Assembly: GCF_963576675.1 (NCBI RefSeq)
Contig: NC_088910.1
Location: 30,258,531 to 30,322,530, forward strand
DNA: 64,000 nt
Reading direction: 5' to 3'
DNA from: Euphorbia lathyris
Taxonomy: Eukaryota > Streptophyta > Magnoliopsida > Malpighiales > Euphorbiaceae
The notes below the pieces were generated by a model. The model was not told the origin of the DNA. It did not search any database and was given only the letters and a program-made list of their open reading frames with translations. Shown in pieces: positions 35,392 through 48,700 of this stretch. Both the position numbers and the translations under genes were made by a program. Each line of letters begins with the position of its first letter. The first letter of the stretch is position 1.

Positions 35392-37006
35392 AATTCATTC
35401 TTTAGAGACACCTTAGAACCTGTTTGACTATTGGAGTGTTAGAAGAGCTGCCAGCGAAAGGAAACAAGTGGTTTTAAATAAATTATTCATACTACAATTT
35501 GGAATTTTATAATTTTAATGAAATTGAGGATTACCTTTCTAATGACTTTCCTCCAAATTGAGGGTTACTTTTAATCCTTCTTTTATTGACCTTTTCGGAA
35601 ATCTACATTGAAACAACCCTTAAAAAGAATAATGATCTCAAATCACATTTATACTAAATGACACATTAATAATATGCTTAACATTTATGTAGGGAGAAAA
35701 AAGTTATTTGTTCTCATTTTTGTGATAGTGAAAATCAATGTTAAAAAATAAGGTCCCATGAAATCGAAAATTTACCCAGACTTTTTTTTATTAGTTCATC
35801 TTAGCGTTTTTTTTTTTTAATCTCTAGATGATTTTTAACTGATTGAGTTTTGCCTAGTCCGTCTAGATTTCGTCTAAGCGATGATAAACAAAATCATTTA
35901 TTATTGTTAACTTTTTTATTTTATTATAATTCACTTTTGGACATTGTTGTATGGTTATTCGTGAATTATGTTTATTACTTTTAGATATTTTAGATTAATT
36001 GTGTTCTCTACTTGTTTTCATAATAAAATCTACGACTTTAAGGATGTTGTTTCATAGCTTTTAGTGAATTATATTACTTGTGAATATTATATTTTATTTG
36101 TTTGAGTTATTTCAATGAAATTGTTGTTAAAATGTTGATATTTGCACATTTTTAAATATATATTACAAATATACATATTTTTTATATTAAGTAATTTTAT
36201 ATTATTATTTTTAGATAGTAAAATACGTATTAATCCCCGACTAATCTCCGATTAATCCTTGAGGAGGACTTTGTTCGACCGACTAACGTCTAAGGGTTTT
36301 TACAACCTTGGTAAAAAAACATCCCTAATCATTTCGATTTTATAGTAGAGTAAGCTTCTAATTTTTTATTTCAACACACCTCTAATCAATTTTTTTTATC
36401 GAATCAAGTCACTGCTTGTCAAATTAGTTAGCAGTGAATATCTAATTTAGATAAAAGAGCTACTCATCATTATATTTGTGTCTAAAATTATATTTTTTTA
36501 CGATCCAAAATAAAAAAAATACGGCTTTTCTATCACCACATAACATATATATATATATATAAAGTTCTCTTTGTTAAAATTTAAATTTCAAATGTAGATT
36601 AAATAAATAACGAAGAAAAACACATCACATAATCAAGTCGGGTTATCAGATTACCTCTTACAATGCAAATAACTTTTGATGTGATTATCAGTGAAAGAAC
36701 GGATCCTCACGATCTTCGTATTGTCAGTCGCGCTGACTATGCAGATATTTAGTAGAGGAAACGATATACCACGAACTAAGAGCGAAGACGATGCACATAT
36801 CGTGGGACAGAGGGATGCAAACTTTTTGCTCTTTTAACTTACTGGAATGATGAGGTTAAAATAAACAATAAGATGTTTATTTATAAGGGGTGTATAGGGT
36901 AAATTTTAGCCTCCTTCCCTCTTAATGGATATAGTCTGTTCCATTCACGGAACGACTTTATATTAGACCATACTCAAATATTTCTAATAAATAAAGTTAT
37001 GTTTCT
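35392..37006. other. Gene-less stretch
   Basis: AT-rich, with a TA microsatellite at 36546-36561 and no supportable gene. The part 36240-36320 (AATCTCCGATTAATCCTTGA, then TTTTTACAACCTTGG) resembles a recurrent plant repeat end, but no partner end was found. Confidence 0.5.
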
Positions 37007-37015
37007 CAAAATTTA

Positions 37016-37527
37016 AGCTTAATACATCATTTGCCCCTGAAGTTGTCCAAAAAGTTTGATTGGCCCCCTATGCTTTGAAAGTGTCCCGGTAGCTCCATCA
37101 ACTTGCATAAAATATTCAGTTAGCCCATTGAACTTGCATAAAATGTAATCAATTGATCACTCGGTCGCAAAAAAGTAAGTTAAATGTGGAAGATGTATTC
37201 CACGTATCTTAGAATGTTATTACATAATTCAAAAATAGATTAAAAATGAAGTTATTGCTTGCTCAACTATACAACGTGTCTTCTCTAATATTAGAACGGT
37301 ATATTCCGATTTTGATCGTTTTACTTTTTTTAAGATTTGTGCAACACATTTTCCGTATTTAACTTACTTTTTTGCAACCAAGTGATCCATTAATTACATT
37401 TTACGCAAGTTTAGGGGGCTAACTAAATATTTTATACAAATTGAGGGAGCTATCAGGACACTTTGAAAGTTCAGGGGACCAATCAACCTTTTTGGATAAG
37501 TTCAGGGGGCAAATGATGTATTAAGCC
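37016..37527. mobile_element. MULE-type MITE, GGCTTAATACATCA family
   Basis: The 512-bp element has long inverted repeats starting RGCTTAATACATCATTTGCC and is flanked by the perfect 9-bp repeat CAAAATTTA (37007-37015 and 37528-37536). Arms contain several AACTTGCATAAAAT-like phrases. A full relative is at 53396-53918 and a partial one at 51270-51446. No gene. Confidence 0.88.
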
Positions 37528-37763
37528 CAAAATTTATGTTCAAATATAATTTGTCCAGTTATCAAAATTTTAATGTGATAAAAAAAATTAATATATTAAA
37601 TAAAATAATTTTGCAAGTTATTATCTATATATCATACATGAACAAAAAAAGTTTATATAGTGATTAAAGTATGAGTTTTGTGCACAGGTAGTTATTAAAA
37701 TATTTTTTTCACGCAATAAACTCATTAAAGTACTAAAATTGTGTTACCACGTGAATAACATCT

Positions 37764-38701
37764 ATGAGGGAGCATGCACGAGTGTACGTACTAGTGTTGG
37801 GAAGACTGAAGAGTTTCCTATTACGATTGGAGTGCATCAAGGTTCCGCACTAAGTCCATTTCGTTTTGCCATCGTTATAGATGAACTAACAAGTTCACTT
37901 CAAGATGGTATACCATGCTGTATGTTGTTTGCAGATGATATTGTGTTGGTTGATGAGACGAAAGAAAGAGTGGAGAGGAAGTTGGAACTATGGAGACAAA
38001 CTCTAGAATCTAGAGGCTTTAAGTTGAGCCGAAGTAAGACAGAATATTTGGAGTGTAAGTTTAGCGGCCATAGAAGTAGGGAGGCAGGGACAATCACCCT
38101 AGATGGGAGAGTTGTTCAGGCCTCGGATTGCTTCCGGTATTTAGGATCTATTATCCAAACGGATGGAGAAGTAGATGAAGATGTTGCTCATAGGATTAAA
38201 TCTGGTTGGTCGAAGTGGAAGAGTGCTACGGGTTTCCTTTGTGACCCAGGCATGCCTAATAGATTGAAGGGAAAATTCTACCGCACGGCAATCAGACCAT
38301 CATTGTTATATGGTACGGAGTGTTGGGCAGTGAAACACTGTCACATCTATAAGATGTCGGTGGCGGAGATGCGTATGTTGAGATGGATGTGTGGTCATAC
38401 GAGAAAGGATCGGGTGAGTAATGAAATAATTAGGACAAAAATAGGGGTTACATCTATTGAGAATAAAATGGGAGAAAACCGACTAAGGTGGTTTGGCCAT
38501 GTGAGACGTAGAGCGCTTGATGCGCCGGTTAGGAGGACCGAAGAGTGGCAAAATGATGTAGTGGTGAGGGGTAGGGGAAGCCCTAAGCAAACTTGGAGGA
38601 GGGTGATCGAGAGTGATATGAGTTTACTGTGAATTGAGGAAAATATGGTAGTGGATAGGATGGAGTGGAGGGAGCGAATTTGTATCGCTGACACGACTTG
38701 A
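37764..38701 (+). pseudogene. RTE reverse transcriptase C-terminal part
   Basis: The frame reads from the truncation point through the RT palm (HQGSALSPF, the active site FADDIVLVDE near 37926-37955), the thumb and the C-terminal region with RRWFGHVRRR-like motifs (LRWFGHVRR). TGA at 38630-38632 interrupts it. The same frame then continues to TGA at 38699-38701, giving the usual C-terminus (DRMEWRERI). The N-terminal endonuclease and half of the RT are missing through truncation on insertion. Confidence 0.9.
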
Positions 38702-38778
38702 TTTCACGGTTTTATATGATGGTTCATGTTAGCCGACCCCAAATCATTTCGGGATTAAAGCTTTGATGTTGTTGTTGT
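37764..38778 (+). mobile_element. RTE-clade LINE, 5'-truncated
   Basis: The 1015-bp insertion is flanked by a perfect 16-bp repeat CACGTGAATAACATCT (37748-37763 and 38779-38794). It starts inside the reverse-transcriptase domain and ends in a GTTGTTGTTGT-type tail, as plant RTE elements do. The 3' UTR is about 75 bp. Confidence 0.93.
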
Positions 38779-39268
38779 CACGTGAATAACATCTCACAAT
38801 ATATTTGACACACATCGTCATATAAATCTTCAATAAAAATAAAAATAATGAATTAAATCAATTTAAGACGGGTTACATGTTAGAATATTCTAAAAATTCA
38901 ATATTTTTAGTTATTGCATCACCATTGATTACCATATGGGACACATATCAAATATGTTATTGAAATGTTATTGATATGATAGTTAAATAAGTTTTTCGAT
39001 AGTTTAGATTGTCGGATCCCAAAGATTTTATTTGACACAAATTTGGTACTTTGGTGATTTTATTAAATTGAAAATTACTTTAGTAACATTAAACTCGTCT
39101 TTTAAACTTTTGTGATAAGTAGGGATGATAATGGATAAGGTATCTGCGGGTAGTGTCAATCTCAAACTCTTACCCGTTTATTTTTTTAACTCGTACTCGT
39201 CCCATTACCCTAACGACCTTTTGCATCTCATACCCGTCTCATTTAATTCGCGGGTACCCGTGGGTACC

Positions 39269-39419
39269 TGTAAACAATGGTAAAGTAAATAATACTCTCT
39301 TAATTTTATTAATAGAATACAAATGTATTTATACTATTACATACCACTTGACTACATACTATTTAACTAAATTACATATATACCCTTGCATATAAAATAT
39401 ATCTTAATATAATCTAATA
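39269..39419 (-). repeat. 3' LTR of the young copia element
   Basis: 151 bp, starting TATTAG and ending TTTACA on the minus strand. It differs from the other LTR only by T versus C in TACTATTTAAC. Confidence 0.93.
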
Positions 39420-39437
39420 CCCCCCCCCCCCCCCTTC
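39420..39437 (-). other. Polypurine tract
   Basis: On the minus strand GAAGG followed by a run of about 14 G directly before the 3' LTR. It primes plus-strand DNA synthesis in LTR elements. The long homopolymer is likely to vary in length and to be error-prone in sequencing. Confidence 0.85.
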
Positions 39438-42400
39438 AAGATGGAGGTTGTGATGAAACAAGACCCAGCTTGGGAAGGAAAGAACGAAGTGCGGGAGCGT
39501 ATAATGGTTTGGTAAAAAGGTCAGCAAGTTGTAGTTTGGTGTTAATATGAGGGGTGGAAAGAAAACCAGAAAGTAATAGTTCACGAACAATGTGACAATC
39601 AATATCTAAATGTTTGGTACGTTCGTGAAAAACTGGATTCGAAGCAATATAAATAGCGGCCTTGTTATCACAATGAAGAGGAATTGGTAGCTGTAAAGGA
39701 ATACGAAATTCACGAAGTAAGTAAGACAACCACTTCAATTCACAACTCGTACTTGCCATACTGCGATATTCGGCTTCAGCGGAAGACTTACTAACAGTGG
39801 GTTGTTTCTTAGCTTTCCAAGATATTAAAGAAGTGCCCAAAAAGATACAAAAACCACTAACAGAACGGCGCGATATTTTACAACGTCCCCAGTCTGCGTC
39901 ACAATAAGCAGTTAAACGAAAATCAACGGAAGCATTATAAAAAAGACCGTAGTGAAGAGTACCCTTAAGATACCGAAGAAGATGAAGTACGGCATCATGA
40001 TGGTGAGTGCATGGTTTTGCCATGAACTGACTTAATTGTTGAACCGCAAAACTGATATCGGGACGAGTAAAATTCAGATATAATAATCGACCGATTAAAC
40101 GACGATATTGATTTGGAGAATCAAGTGGAGTGCCAAGGTCAGAATCTAAGATGAGACCAGGTGGCATGGGACAAGGAGAAGGAGTTGCATTTTTAAGTCC
40201 CGCATCGGATAATAAGTCCAAGATATATTTGCGTTGAGACAAAAAAATACCATTAGTGTCCCGAGCTAACTCAATGCCCAAAAAATACTTGGCAGGACCG
40301 AGATCCTTTATGGTAAAAAGAGAATGTAAATGATTTTTAACATTTTGAATACCATCCGAAGAATTGCCAGTAATAAGAATGTCATCAACATAGACAATAA
40401 GAACAAGGAAAGTATCAGAAAGATCATAAGTGAAAAGACAATGATCACAAGATGTTTGTTTAAAGCCATATGCAATAAGTTGAGAGGTAAGTTCTTTATT
40501 CCATTGACGACCGGCTTGTTTAAGACCATATAGAGATTTGCGTAATTTACAAACCTGGCCGAGTGGAGCTTTGTCATACCCATTAGGGGGTTGAAGATAA
40601 ATATCTTCATCCACAAAGCCATGTAAATAAGCATTATTAATGTCTAGTTGATGTATGGGCCAAGTATGAGCCGAAGCAAAGGCTATCATTAAACGAACAG
40701 TAACAACTTTAGCAACTGGAGAAAAACTCTCAGTATAGTCGATACCTTGAATTTGATTGTACCCTCGTGCTACTAATCGAGCCTTATAACGATCAATAGA
40801 CCCATCAGGCTTTCGTTTAATACGAAAAACCCATCGAGTAGAAATAGCCTTTTTCCCTTTAGGAAGAGTAGTTAAATCCCAAGTATTATTTTCTTCCAAA
40901 GCACGTAATTCATCTTCCATAGCCTGAACCCATTTAGGATTAGAACATGCTTGTTGATAAGTAGTAGGTTCAACATTAGAATCAATAGTAGAAAGAAAAC
41001 TAGAATTTTGAACACTGAATGGTGGTAGACACGGAAGAATGGAAGATGAAGGAGTAGTGGTATGAGCAACAAAATCTTGTAACCAAGAAGGTTGTTTTAA
41101 TGGACGACCACGTGTGCTACGAGGAATAAGATGAGGAGTAGGGGAATGGGGAACGGATAATGGGACAATAGAAGAGGAAGAGGGTAGTGTAGAATTGGGT
41201 AAAGAAACAGGAGAATTAACCGAGGAAGAAGGTAAGGGGGAATTCTTATTCATAGGACAGGAGGTAGGAATTGTAGAAAGAACGGGAGATTGTTCCAAAA
41301 TAGGTGAGGATGAATTAATGGGAGAAGTAAGAGAATCGTGAGGTAAAGAGGAAGAGTCGGGTGGTAAAGAAATGGGTGTAGAAATGTTCGGAGTATGAGA
41401 ATCCGGGTCAAGTGGTAAAGAAGTGGTGATAGGAGTGAGCGGAGTAGGAGGATCAGGGTAAGGGAAGAATGTAAGTAATGGTAAAGAAGATGTAGGAGGT
41501 GTAGTAGTAGGAATAGAGGAATATGGAAAAATAGTTTCATGGAAGATGACATCTCATGAAATGACAATTTTTTTAGTTAAAGGATTGTAAATTTTATATG
41601 CTTTATGGTCAAGAGCGTATCCCAAAAAAATTCCGAAAAATGCACGTGGATCCAATTTGTCCCGAGAGGGATGAAGATTAGAAAAATAGCATTGACAACC
41701 AAAGGTCTTTAAAAAACCATAAGGTGGAACTTTATCATGTAATTTTTCATATGGTGATAACCAATTTAACAAAGGAGTAGGTAAGATATTTATGAGGTAT
41801 GTGGCTGTCAATAAAGCCTCTCCCCAAAATTGTTTAGGTAAAGAAGCATGAAAAAGAAGTGCCCGAGTAATTTCAAGCAAGTGTTTATGTTTGCGTTCAA
41901 CAATGCCATTTTGTTGAGGCGTATACACGCATGATTTCTGATGTAGAATACCTTTGGAATGAAAAAATTCGAAACAAGTTTTATTAAGAAATTCGGTACC
42001 ATGATCGGTACGTATTTGTTTAATTTTCACCTGAAACTGAGTTTCAATTAGGGAGACAAAAGATGAAATAGCGAAAAAAACTTGATCTTTAGTATTGAGT
42101 AAAATTGTCCACGTTGCACGTGTGAAATTATCAACAATAGTAAGAAAGTATTTTGCTCCAGTTAAAGAATGCAATTTATATGGCCCCCATAGATCAATAT
42201 GTAACAATTCAAATGAAGCAATGGTGGAAATAGGAATACGAGAAAATGAAAGTCGTTGTTGTTTGGCCAAAGGGCAAACAGAACAAGACAAATTATTTGA
42301 TATAGTAGAAATAGCAGAAATATGTTGTAACTTGGAAACAGAAGCATGTCCTAAACGTTGATGCCATAAATCGGCAGTATGAGAATGAGTTACAACATTT

Positions 42401-44478
42401 GCAGTAATGTTGCTAGAAAATTGTTCTAAAACAGTATGCGTAAAAGAATGAGATGTAAGATAGTAGAGTCCTCCATGGAAAAATCCAACAGCGAGGAGAC
42501 GATTAGTAAGTGGGTCTTGAAATAGGCAAACATTGGACAAAAATTTAATCACCAATTGTGAATCATGTATCAATCTGCCAACAGATAACAAATTATGTGT
42601 AAAAGTAGGAATGTGAAGAACATTCTGTAATGTAAAATTAGGTCCAATAGTAACCAAACCAACATGTTTGATGATACTTTTGGAACCATCAGGCAAATGT
42701 ACCAAGTTATTGGAATTAATAGATTTGTAGTGAGTAAATTGAGTAAGATGACTACTCATGTGGGAAGTAGCTCCCGTATCAATAATCCAATAAGGAAAAT
42801 TAGAGGTAAAAACTGATGTAGGAAAAGGAGGGATGTTCAGATTTGCATTAAAAATAGAAGGAAAAATAGTACCTGCAAAACCAGAAAAGTTGGCAAAAGG
42901 TGTAGGAGATGAAGAAGTGCCATCATCACCATGATTTATTTTTCCTTTGCTTTTCATAAGCTTCTGAACTTCATTTTGAACAAGTTGAGCAAAACCCGGA
43001 GGCATAGAAAAGTTTGCAGAATTATGATTCTCCTTATTCTCATAAGCTTCAGAATCTGAAAAATCCATAGGAGTATCAGTAGAATAAGACACACAATTAG
43101 CCTTTGGTTTAGAAGATTTAGCCTTCTTTTTGTTCTTAAAATCCTGAAACCACTCCGGGTAACCGTGAAGTTTGAAGCAAATGTCCTTCTCATGACCGGG
43201 TTTGTTACAGTGAGTGCAAAAACGATCAGCTTTATTACCGGAATCTCGTTTCTATCCCCGAGTAGAAGTGGAGGACGGAATAACAGCAGATTTGGTATGA
43301 GAAGTGTGGGCAGCAATCTCTAATTGAGAAACATCAGAATATACCTCTTTCTGTTTTTCAACATTTTGAATCATAGAATAAGCCTTGTGAATGTTAGGCA
43401 ATGGATCTAAGAGAAGAATCTGATGTCTCACATGTGAATACTCATCTCGAAGACCCATGAGAAACTGAACTAGAAGATCATCATTATAAGAATCATATGC
43501 TTTCTTAACACATAGACAAACACATATTTCAGAAGCTTCACAAGTGCAAACAGAAAGGGGACACAAATATGCTAATTCATCCCATAATCTTTTCAGCTTA
43601 GTGAAATAGATTGCAACAGAGAGGCTGCCTTGATGGAGACCATGTATGTCACGTTTCAACTGATAGAGGAGAGGTCCGTTAGAACCTCCGAAGCGTTGTT
43701 CAAGCTCTTTCCAAAGAGCTCGGGCAGAAGATGTGAACATAAAACCGTCAACCAAATCACGAGAAATAGAATTAAAAAGCCATGAGATAACCATAGAGTC
43801 TGCTCGTTTCCATTGAGGATACTCAGGAGAAGTACGAGCAGGAGTAAAGTCATCATTAAGAACAAAATTCAACTTCTCTTTAGTGGAGAGTGCAAGCAAC
43901 ATTGCCCTACTCCAAGTTATGTAGTTCGTACCAGTTAAGGGAGCCGTAACAAGGCAAATCCCGGGATTATCCGCCGTAGTAAGCAGAAGAGATTGAGTAT
44001 ACTCATCTTGTACAAAAGATGCATGCAATGAATGTCTAGGCTGTTTAGGATTAGAGGACTCACCAGAAACATATGTGTGAGCTTTCTCCTTAAGGATGAA
44101 AGATCGATCAGGAGCTTTAGCATTACCACCTGATTTTTGTTTCTCAGAACCATTAGAAGGAAGTTTCTGTGAAGAAGACAACCTATGCTGTGGAATTGGA
44201 GATCTGTGTTGAAAAGAGAGTTCAGTTAACTCTAACTCCGGCGGAGGTACAGGCGACTTGGCAATATCAGAAGGCAGTGGTGAGGAATCGGACGAGAGCT
44301 CGCCGACCTCAAAGTCTACAAAGCCAGGCTCAACAAAACCTTGAGAATCCATATGAGATAATTGTTGTTTGAAAGAAGATGAGATCAAAACACAAACAGC
44401 AGCCAATGAGAAATCACCAGAAAACCAGAGAAATAGAAATCCAGAGAAACAGAGGAAAGCAAAGCTCAAATAGAACAC
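39436..44478 (-). pseudogene. copia gag-pol with two nonsense codons
   Basis: A single frame runs from the ATG at 44478 to the stop at 39436. Gag with its UBN2-type region spans about 44478-43255. TAG at 43252-43254 follows. The zinc knuckle CTHCNKPGHEKDIC comes next, then protease IDTGATSHM, integrase (HHCC finger QRLGHASVSKL...CSVC and core) to about 41560. TGA at 41554-41556 stands where the family has Arg. RT (YVDDILITG) and RNase H (SSAEAEYRS, HCDNKAAIYIA) complete it. Both stops are single changes of the type produced by deamination of methylated C. Otherwise the protein is well preserved. Confidence 0.92.
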
Positions 44479-44998
44479 AGCAACAGGAACTCAGCAAATC
44501 TGATGTTACCACAAACTAAGAAAAGGAGAGTCTACTTGAAGTAGAAAACCGCAAATCACAAGGATTGATGCATAAAACAGAGTAAACCGCAAACCAGAAG
44601 CAGGAAATCAGATCGCAGAAGTCGTGAAATAGGACGAGTGCGATTTTAATTGCCTTCTTTCCTCACCGCTTCAACAAAAGCGATTCTGCAAACTGTAACT
44701 GCTAGTATTTGCAGGAAGGAAATCGATCTGCTACTGTTGACAGGGACAAGACGATTTGCAGAAAATCGGGAAGAGAACTAAGAGAAAGCGATGTGCGGGA
44801 ATTCGGGAAGAAAACGATTTCCCAAGGTAGAGGGAAATCCGCAATCGATGCACGACGCGAACGGCTTGAAGTCGTTTGTCGTATTAGCAAAATAGGGGAG
44901 AATTGCCGAATTAATCCTTGTGCAATGAAGGAAAATTTCAAAATAAATCCTGGAAATTGTTTGATTTTATTATAAGAGTGAGAGAGAAAGAAATTTTT

Positions 44999-45010
44999 GC
45001 TCTGATACCA
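44999..45010 (-). other. Primer-binding site of the young copia
   Basis: TGGTATCAGAGC on the minus strand immediately next to the LTR end, complementary to initiator tRNA-Met. Confidence 0.92.
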
Positions 45011-45161
45011 TGTAAACAATGGTAAAGTAAATAATACTCTCTTAATTTTATTAATAGAATACAAATGTATTTATACTATTACATACCACTTGACTACATA
45101 CTACTTAACTAAATTACATATATACCCTTGCATATAAAATATATCTTAATATAATCTAATA
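45011..45161 (-). repeat. 5' LTR of the young copia element
   Basis: 151 bp, matching 39269-39419 with one difference. Followed by the duplication GTACC at 45162-45166. Confidence 0.93.
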
Positions 45162-45598
45162 GTACCCTTACCCCTTAAGAATCAATAAATAAAACAAAAA
45201 ATATTACAAATTTAACAAAGTATAAATTTAATAAATCATCTATCTAAAAATTAAAACAAATTGAACCTTAATCAATAAGAATAAAATAGTTTAATCATAT
45301 CACTCAATGGTTAAAGAACAAAACAATTGGGTTCAAATGTCACATTTTACATTTAAAAAAAATAATATATTTTAATATATAAAAAAGTTATGACGGGTAA
45401 CGGGTATTGTATATCATGTGGGGTATTCCCATACCAGTCTCATTACCCTAACGGGTAATGATTTTGATCTCATACCCATCTTATACCCTTCTATACAGGG
45501 TATGAGTAGTCTCATTAGAGTCGGGTACTCGTGGGTACAGTACCCGTTACCATCCTTATTGATAAGGTGCAAAATTATGTGTTTTATAAAAATGTAAT

Positions 45599-45736
45599 TC
45601 TTGTATAACAGAGAAACAGAGAAATGAAGAAATCCAGAATTCTTTCTTATTGAAGACAATAACAGATACATGTATTTATAGTACTGATATAGGTAAAATT
45701 ACTAAAAGACCCTTAAGCTAATTATAATATCTAACA
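45599..45736 (-). repeat. 3' LTR of the second young copia
   Basis: 138 bp, on the minus strand starting TGTTAG after the purine tract GCGGGAGGAG and ending ACAAGA. Confidence 0.9.
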
Positions 45737-48700
45737 CTCCTCCCGCAAGCTTGTGAAGATGTAGAACACATTGCAAGCTTGAACAAAACAGAAGTCACAT
45801 TTGAACTAGGTAGACATTTGGTGAGAAAGTCTGCCAGTTGTAACTTGGTACTGATATAAGGTGTATCTATGAACCCAGAAACATATTGCTCCCTGACCAC
45901 ATGACAATCAATATCAATGTATTTAGTTTGCTCGTGAAAAACCGGATTGGCAGCAATGTATATGGCTGACTGATTATCACAGTGCATCGGTATAGGCAAA
46001 GACACTGAAACCTGAAATTCCTTCAATAAGAAACTCAGCCATTTTAGTTCATAGACTGTTGTTGCCATAGCCCTGTACTCAGCTTCAGCAGATGAACGAC
46101 TCACCGTTGTTTGCTTCTTTGATTTCCAGGAAATCAAAGATTTCCCTAATAGAATACAATACCCTGTAACTGACTTTCTTGTCACTTTACAACGTCCCCA
46201 GTTCGAATCACAGAAACTGATCAGCTGAAAAGCATTGTCTTTAGGATAGAATAACCCCAAATGCGAAGTACCTTTCAAGTACTTTAAGACATGAATTGCT
46301 ACTTGCATATGAACCTCTGTAGGATTCATCATAAACTGACTTAGCTGTTGAGTTATGAAGGAAATATCGGGTCTTGTAAAACCAAGATATAGAAGTCTTC
46401 CTATAATTCTTCGGTATCTCTCTGGATATGCACAAATTTTGGATTGATCATCAAGTTTAACACCACTGGGCATTGGACTATTAACAACATGTGCATCAGT
46501 AAGACCTACATCAGCTATCATCTCAGAAATGTATTTTTGTTGGGATAGAAATAAGCCATCTGGTGATCTTGCCAATTCCACACCTAGGAAGTACCTAGCT
46601 TGACCAAGATATTTAATTGTAAAAGCCTTATCTAATGCAATTTTGACTTCAGAGATTAATCTTTCTGAAGAACCAGTAATCAAAGCATCATTAACATAAA
46701 TGACAATCACAAGAGAATCCTCCTTAGTTGTCTTAGTAAAGAGACAATAATCATGATAGGATTTTACAAAACCCAAATCAAGCAATTTGCTGGTGAATTC
46801 CTTGTACCATTGCCTACCTGCTTGTTTTAACACATACAATGATTTGTTTAGTTTACATACCTGCCCTTTTTCTGCTTTTGTATAACCCGCTGGTGGCTCT
46901 AAATAAATGTCCTCATCAACATAACCATGCAAATAAGCGTTGTTTATGTCAATTTGATGAATTGTCCATCCTTTTGCAGCAGCAATGGCAAGAAATAACC
47001 TTACCGTGACTACTTTAGTGACAGGAGAGAAGCTTTCAGTATAGTCAACCCCATGCTTTTGATTGTAACCTCTTGCTACAAGACGAGCCTTAAACCTCTC
47101 CACTGAACCATCTGAGTTATATTTAACTCGAAAAACCCACCTAGTAGTAATGGTATTCTTTCCTGGAGGCAATGTAGTAAGAGTCAAGGTATCATTAGTT
47201 TCAAGAGCTGAAAGTTCAGCATCCATTGCTTTAACCCAGGCAGGATCTGATTTAGCTTCAGAATAGGTTTGAGGTTCTTTGACTTTAGAAATTTGAGTTA
47301 AAAGGCATGATAATGAGGAGAAAAGGTAACTGAAGAACCAAGAGAAGGATCAGAAGTAGTATGGGCAGAATTAACAACAAAATCTGTCATCCAAGTAGGT
47401 TTCTTTTTAGTTCTATGAGACTGTCTAAGAACAGGTGCTGGTTCAATAGAAGATCTGGAAACTGAAGTAGGGGAAGCAGGAAAAGAAGAAGGAGAAGAAG
47501 ATGGCATAAAAGTAGGAGGTGAAACTAAGTCTACAGATGTAGAAGTAGAAAATAAAGGTTCTGTAGGTAAAATAGGAAGGTCTGGGGGATCAGAAGAAAT
47601 AGGAAGTGGTAAAACAGAAGTGTCAGGTGTAGATGTAGAAGAAGAGGAAGAAAAGGGGAAAATGGTTTCGTAAAATTCAACATCCTGGGAAACACAAAAT
47701 TTATGTGTATCCAAGTTATACACCTTGTATCCCTTTTGCCCCTGTGCTAATCCCATGTAAATAGCTCTATAAGCTCGCACCTCAAACTTGGTCTTATGCG
47801 GTTTGGTGTTTGTAATGTAGCATCGATACCCAAAGACTTTGAAAGAATCCAACTTAGGATCCACACCAGTGAGAATGGAAAGAGGACTCTTCCAATGTAA
47901 TACCCTTGTAGGTAAAACATTAATGATTTGTGCTGCATGTAACATAGCTTCTCCCCAATACTTTGGAGATAGATAAGCCTGATGCAGCAAAGCTCTGGCT
48001 ATCTCAGTGAGATGTATGTGCTTCCGTTCGACTACACCGTTTTGTTGAGGTGTGTAAACACAAGTTTTCTCATGAATAATACCATGAGAATGAAAAACTT
48101 GTTGAGTTAATGTGTTGGTGAACTCAGTACCATTGTCTGTCCTGACATGTTGCACCTTTGCATTAAACTAAACAGAAACCATTCGGATAAATTGATCAAG
48201 TAATTGAGGAACTTGAGATTTATAATGCAATAAGAAAATCCAAGTAACCCTAGAGAAGTCATCAACCACTGTCATCATATATCTTTCTCCATTAGTTGCA
48301 GGACTTCTATAAGGACCCCACAAATCCACATGAATGAGAGAAAAACAACTAGAAGTTTTAATAGAACTAGAATAAAAGACCTTTTGAGTCTGTTTGGATG
48401 TGTGACAGACATCACAAACTGATACATTTTTAGAAGCAACAGAACCAAACAATTTATTTAAAGTTTGATAAGAAACATGACCTAGTCTGAGATGCCAAAT
48501 GTTATGGACATCAGAATCTTTCACATGATTAACATGAAGTTGAGCAGCACCAACATAACTCTGCAGAACACTAGGATGAAAAGAAGCTTGATTGAGCATA
48601 TAAAGCCCGTTATAGCAAGAACCAACTGCTAAAATTCTGCTAGAGACCTGGTCCTGTAGAATGCAATGAGAAGCAAGAAATTGAATTAAAATCTTGCTAT

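Larger units (their letters stand above)
39269..45161 (-). mobile_element. Young Ty1/copia element with two LTRs
   Basis: Complete 5893-bp element, minus strand, with 151-bp LTRs that differ at about one position. It has a 5-bp target duplication GTACC (39264-39268 and 45162-45166), a PBS at 44999-45010 and a purine tract at 39420-39437. gag-pol is in one frame but has two premature stops. The near-identical LTRs show a recent insertion. Confidence 0.95.
39120..45558. mobile_element. hAT-like MITE split by a copia insertion
   Basis: Outer parts 39120-39268 and 45162-45558 belong together, about 545 bp without the copia. The ends read TAGGGATG and CATCCTTA and are flanked by GTGATAAG (39112-39119) and TTGATAAG (45559-45566), an 8-bp duplication with one mismatch. 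The arms are rich in GGGTACCCG and AACGGGTA phrases. A relative in the opposite orientation lies at 55330-55850. Confidence 0.75.

Noticed and set aside
43935..44372. Overlapping minor frames in the copia gag region on both strands
   Set aside because: Shadows of the gag frame. The composition and domains belong to the 44478-start reading.
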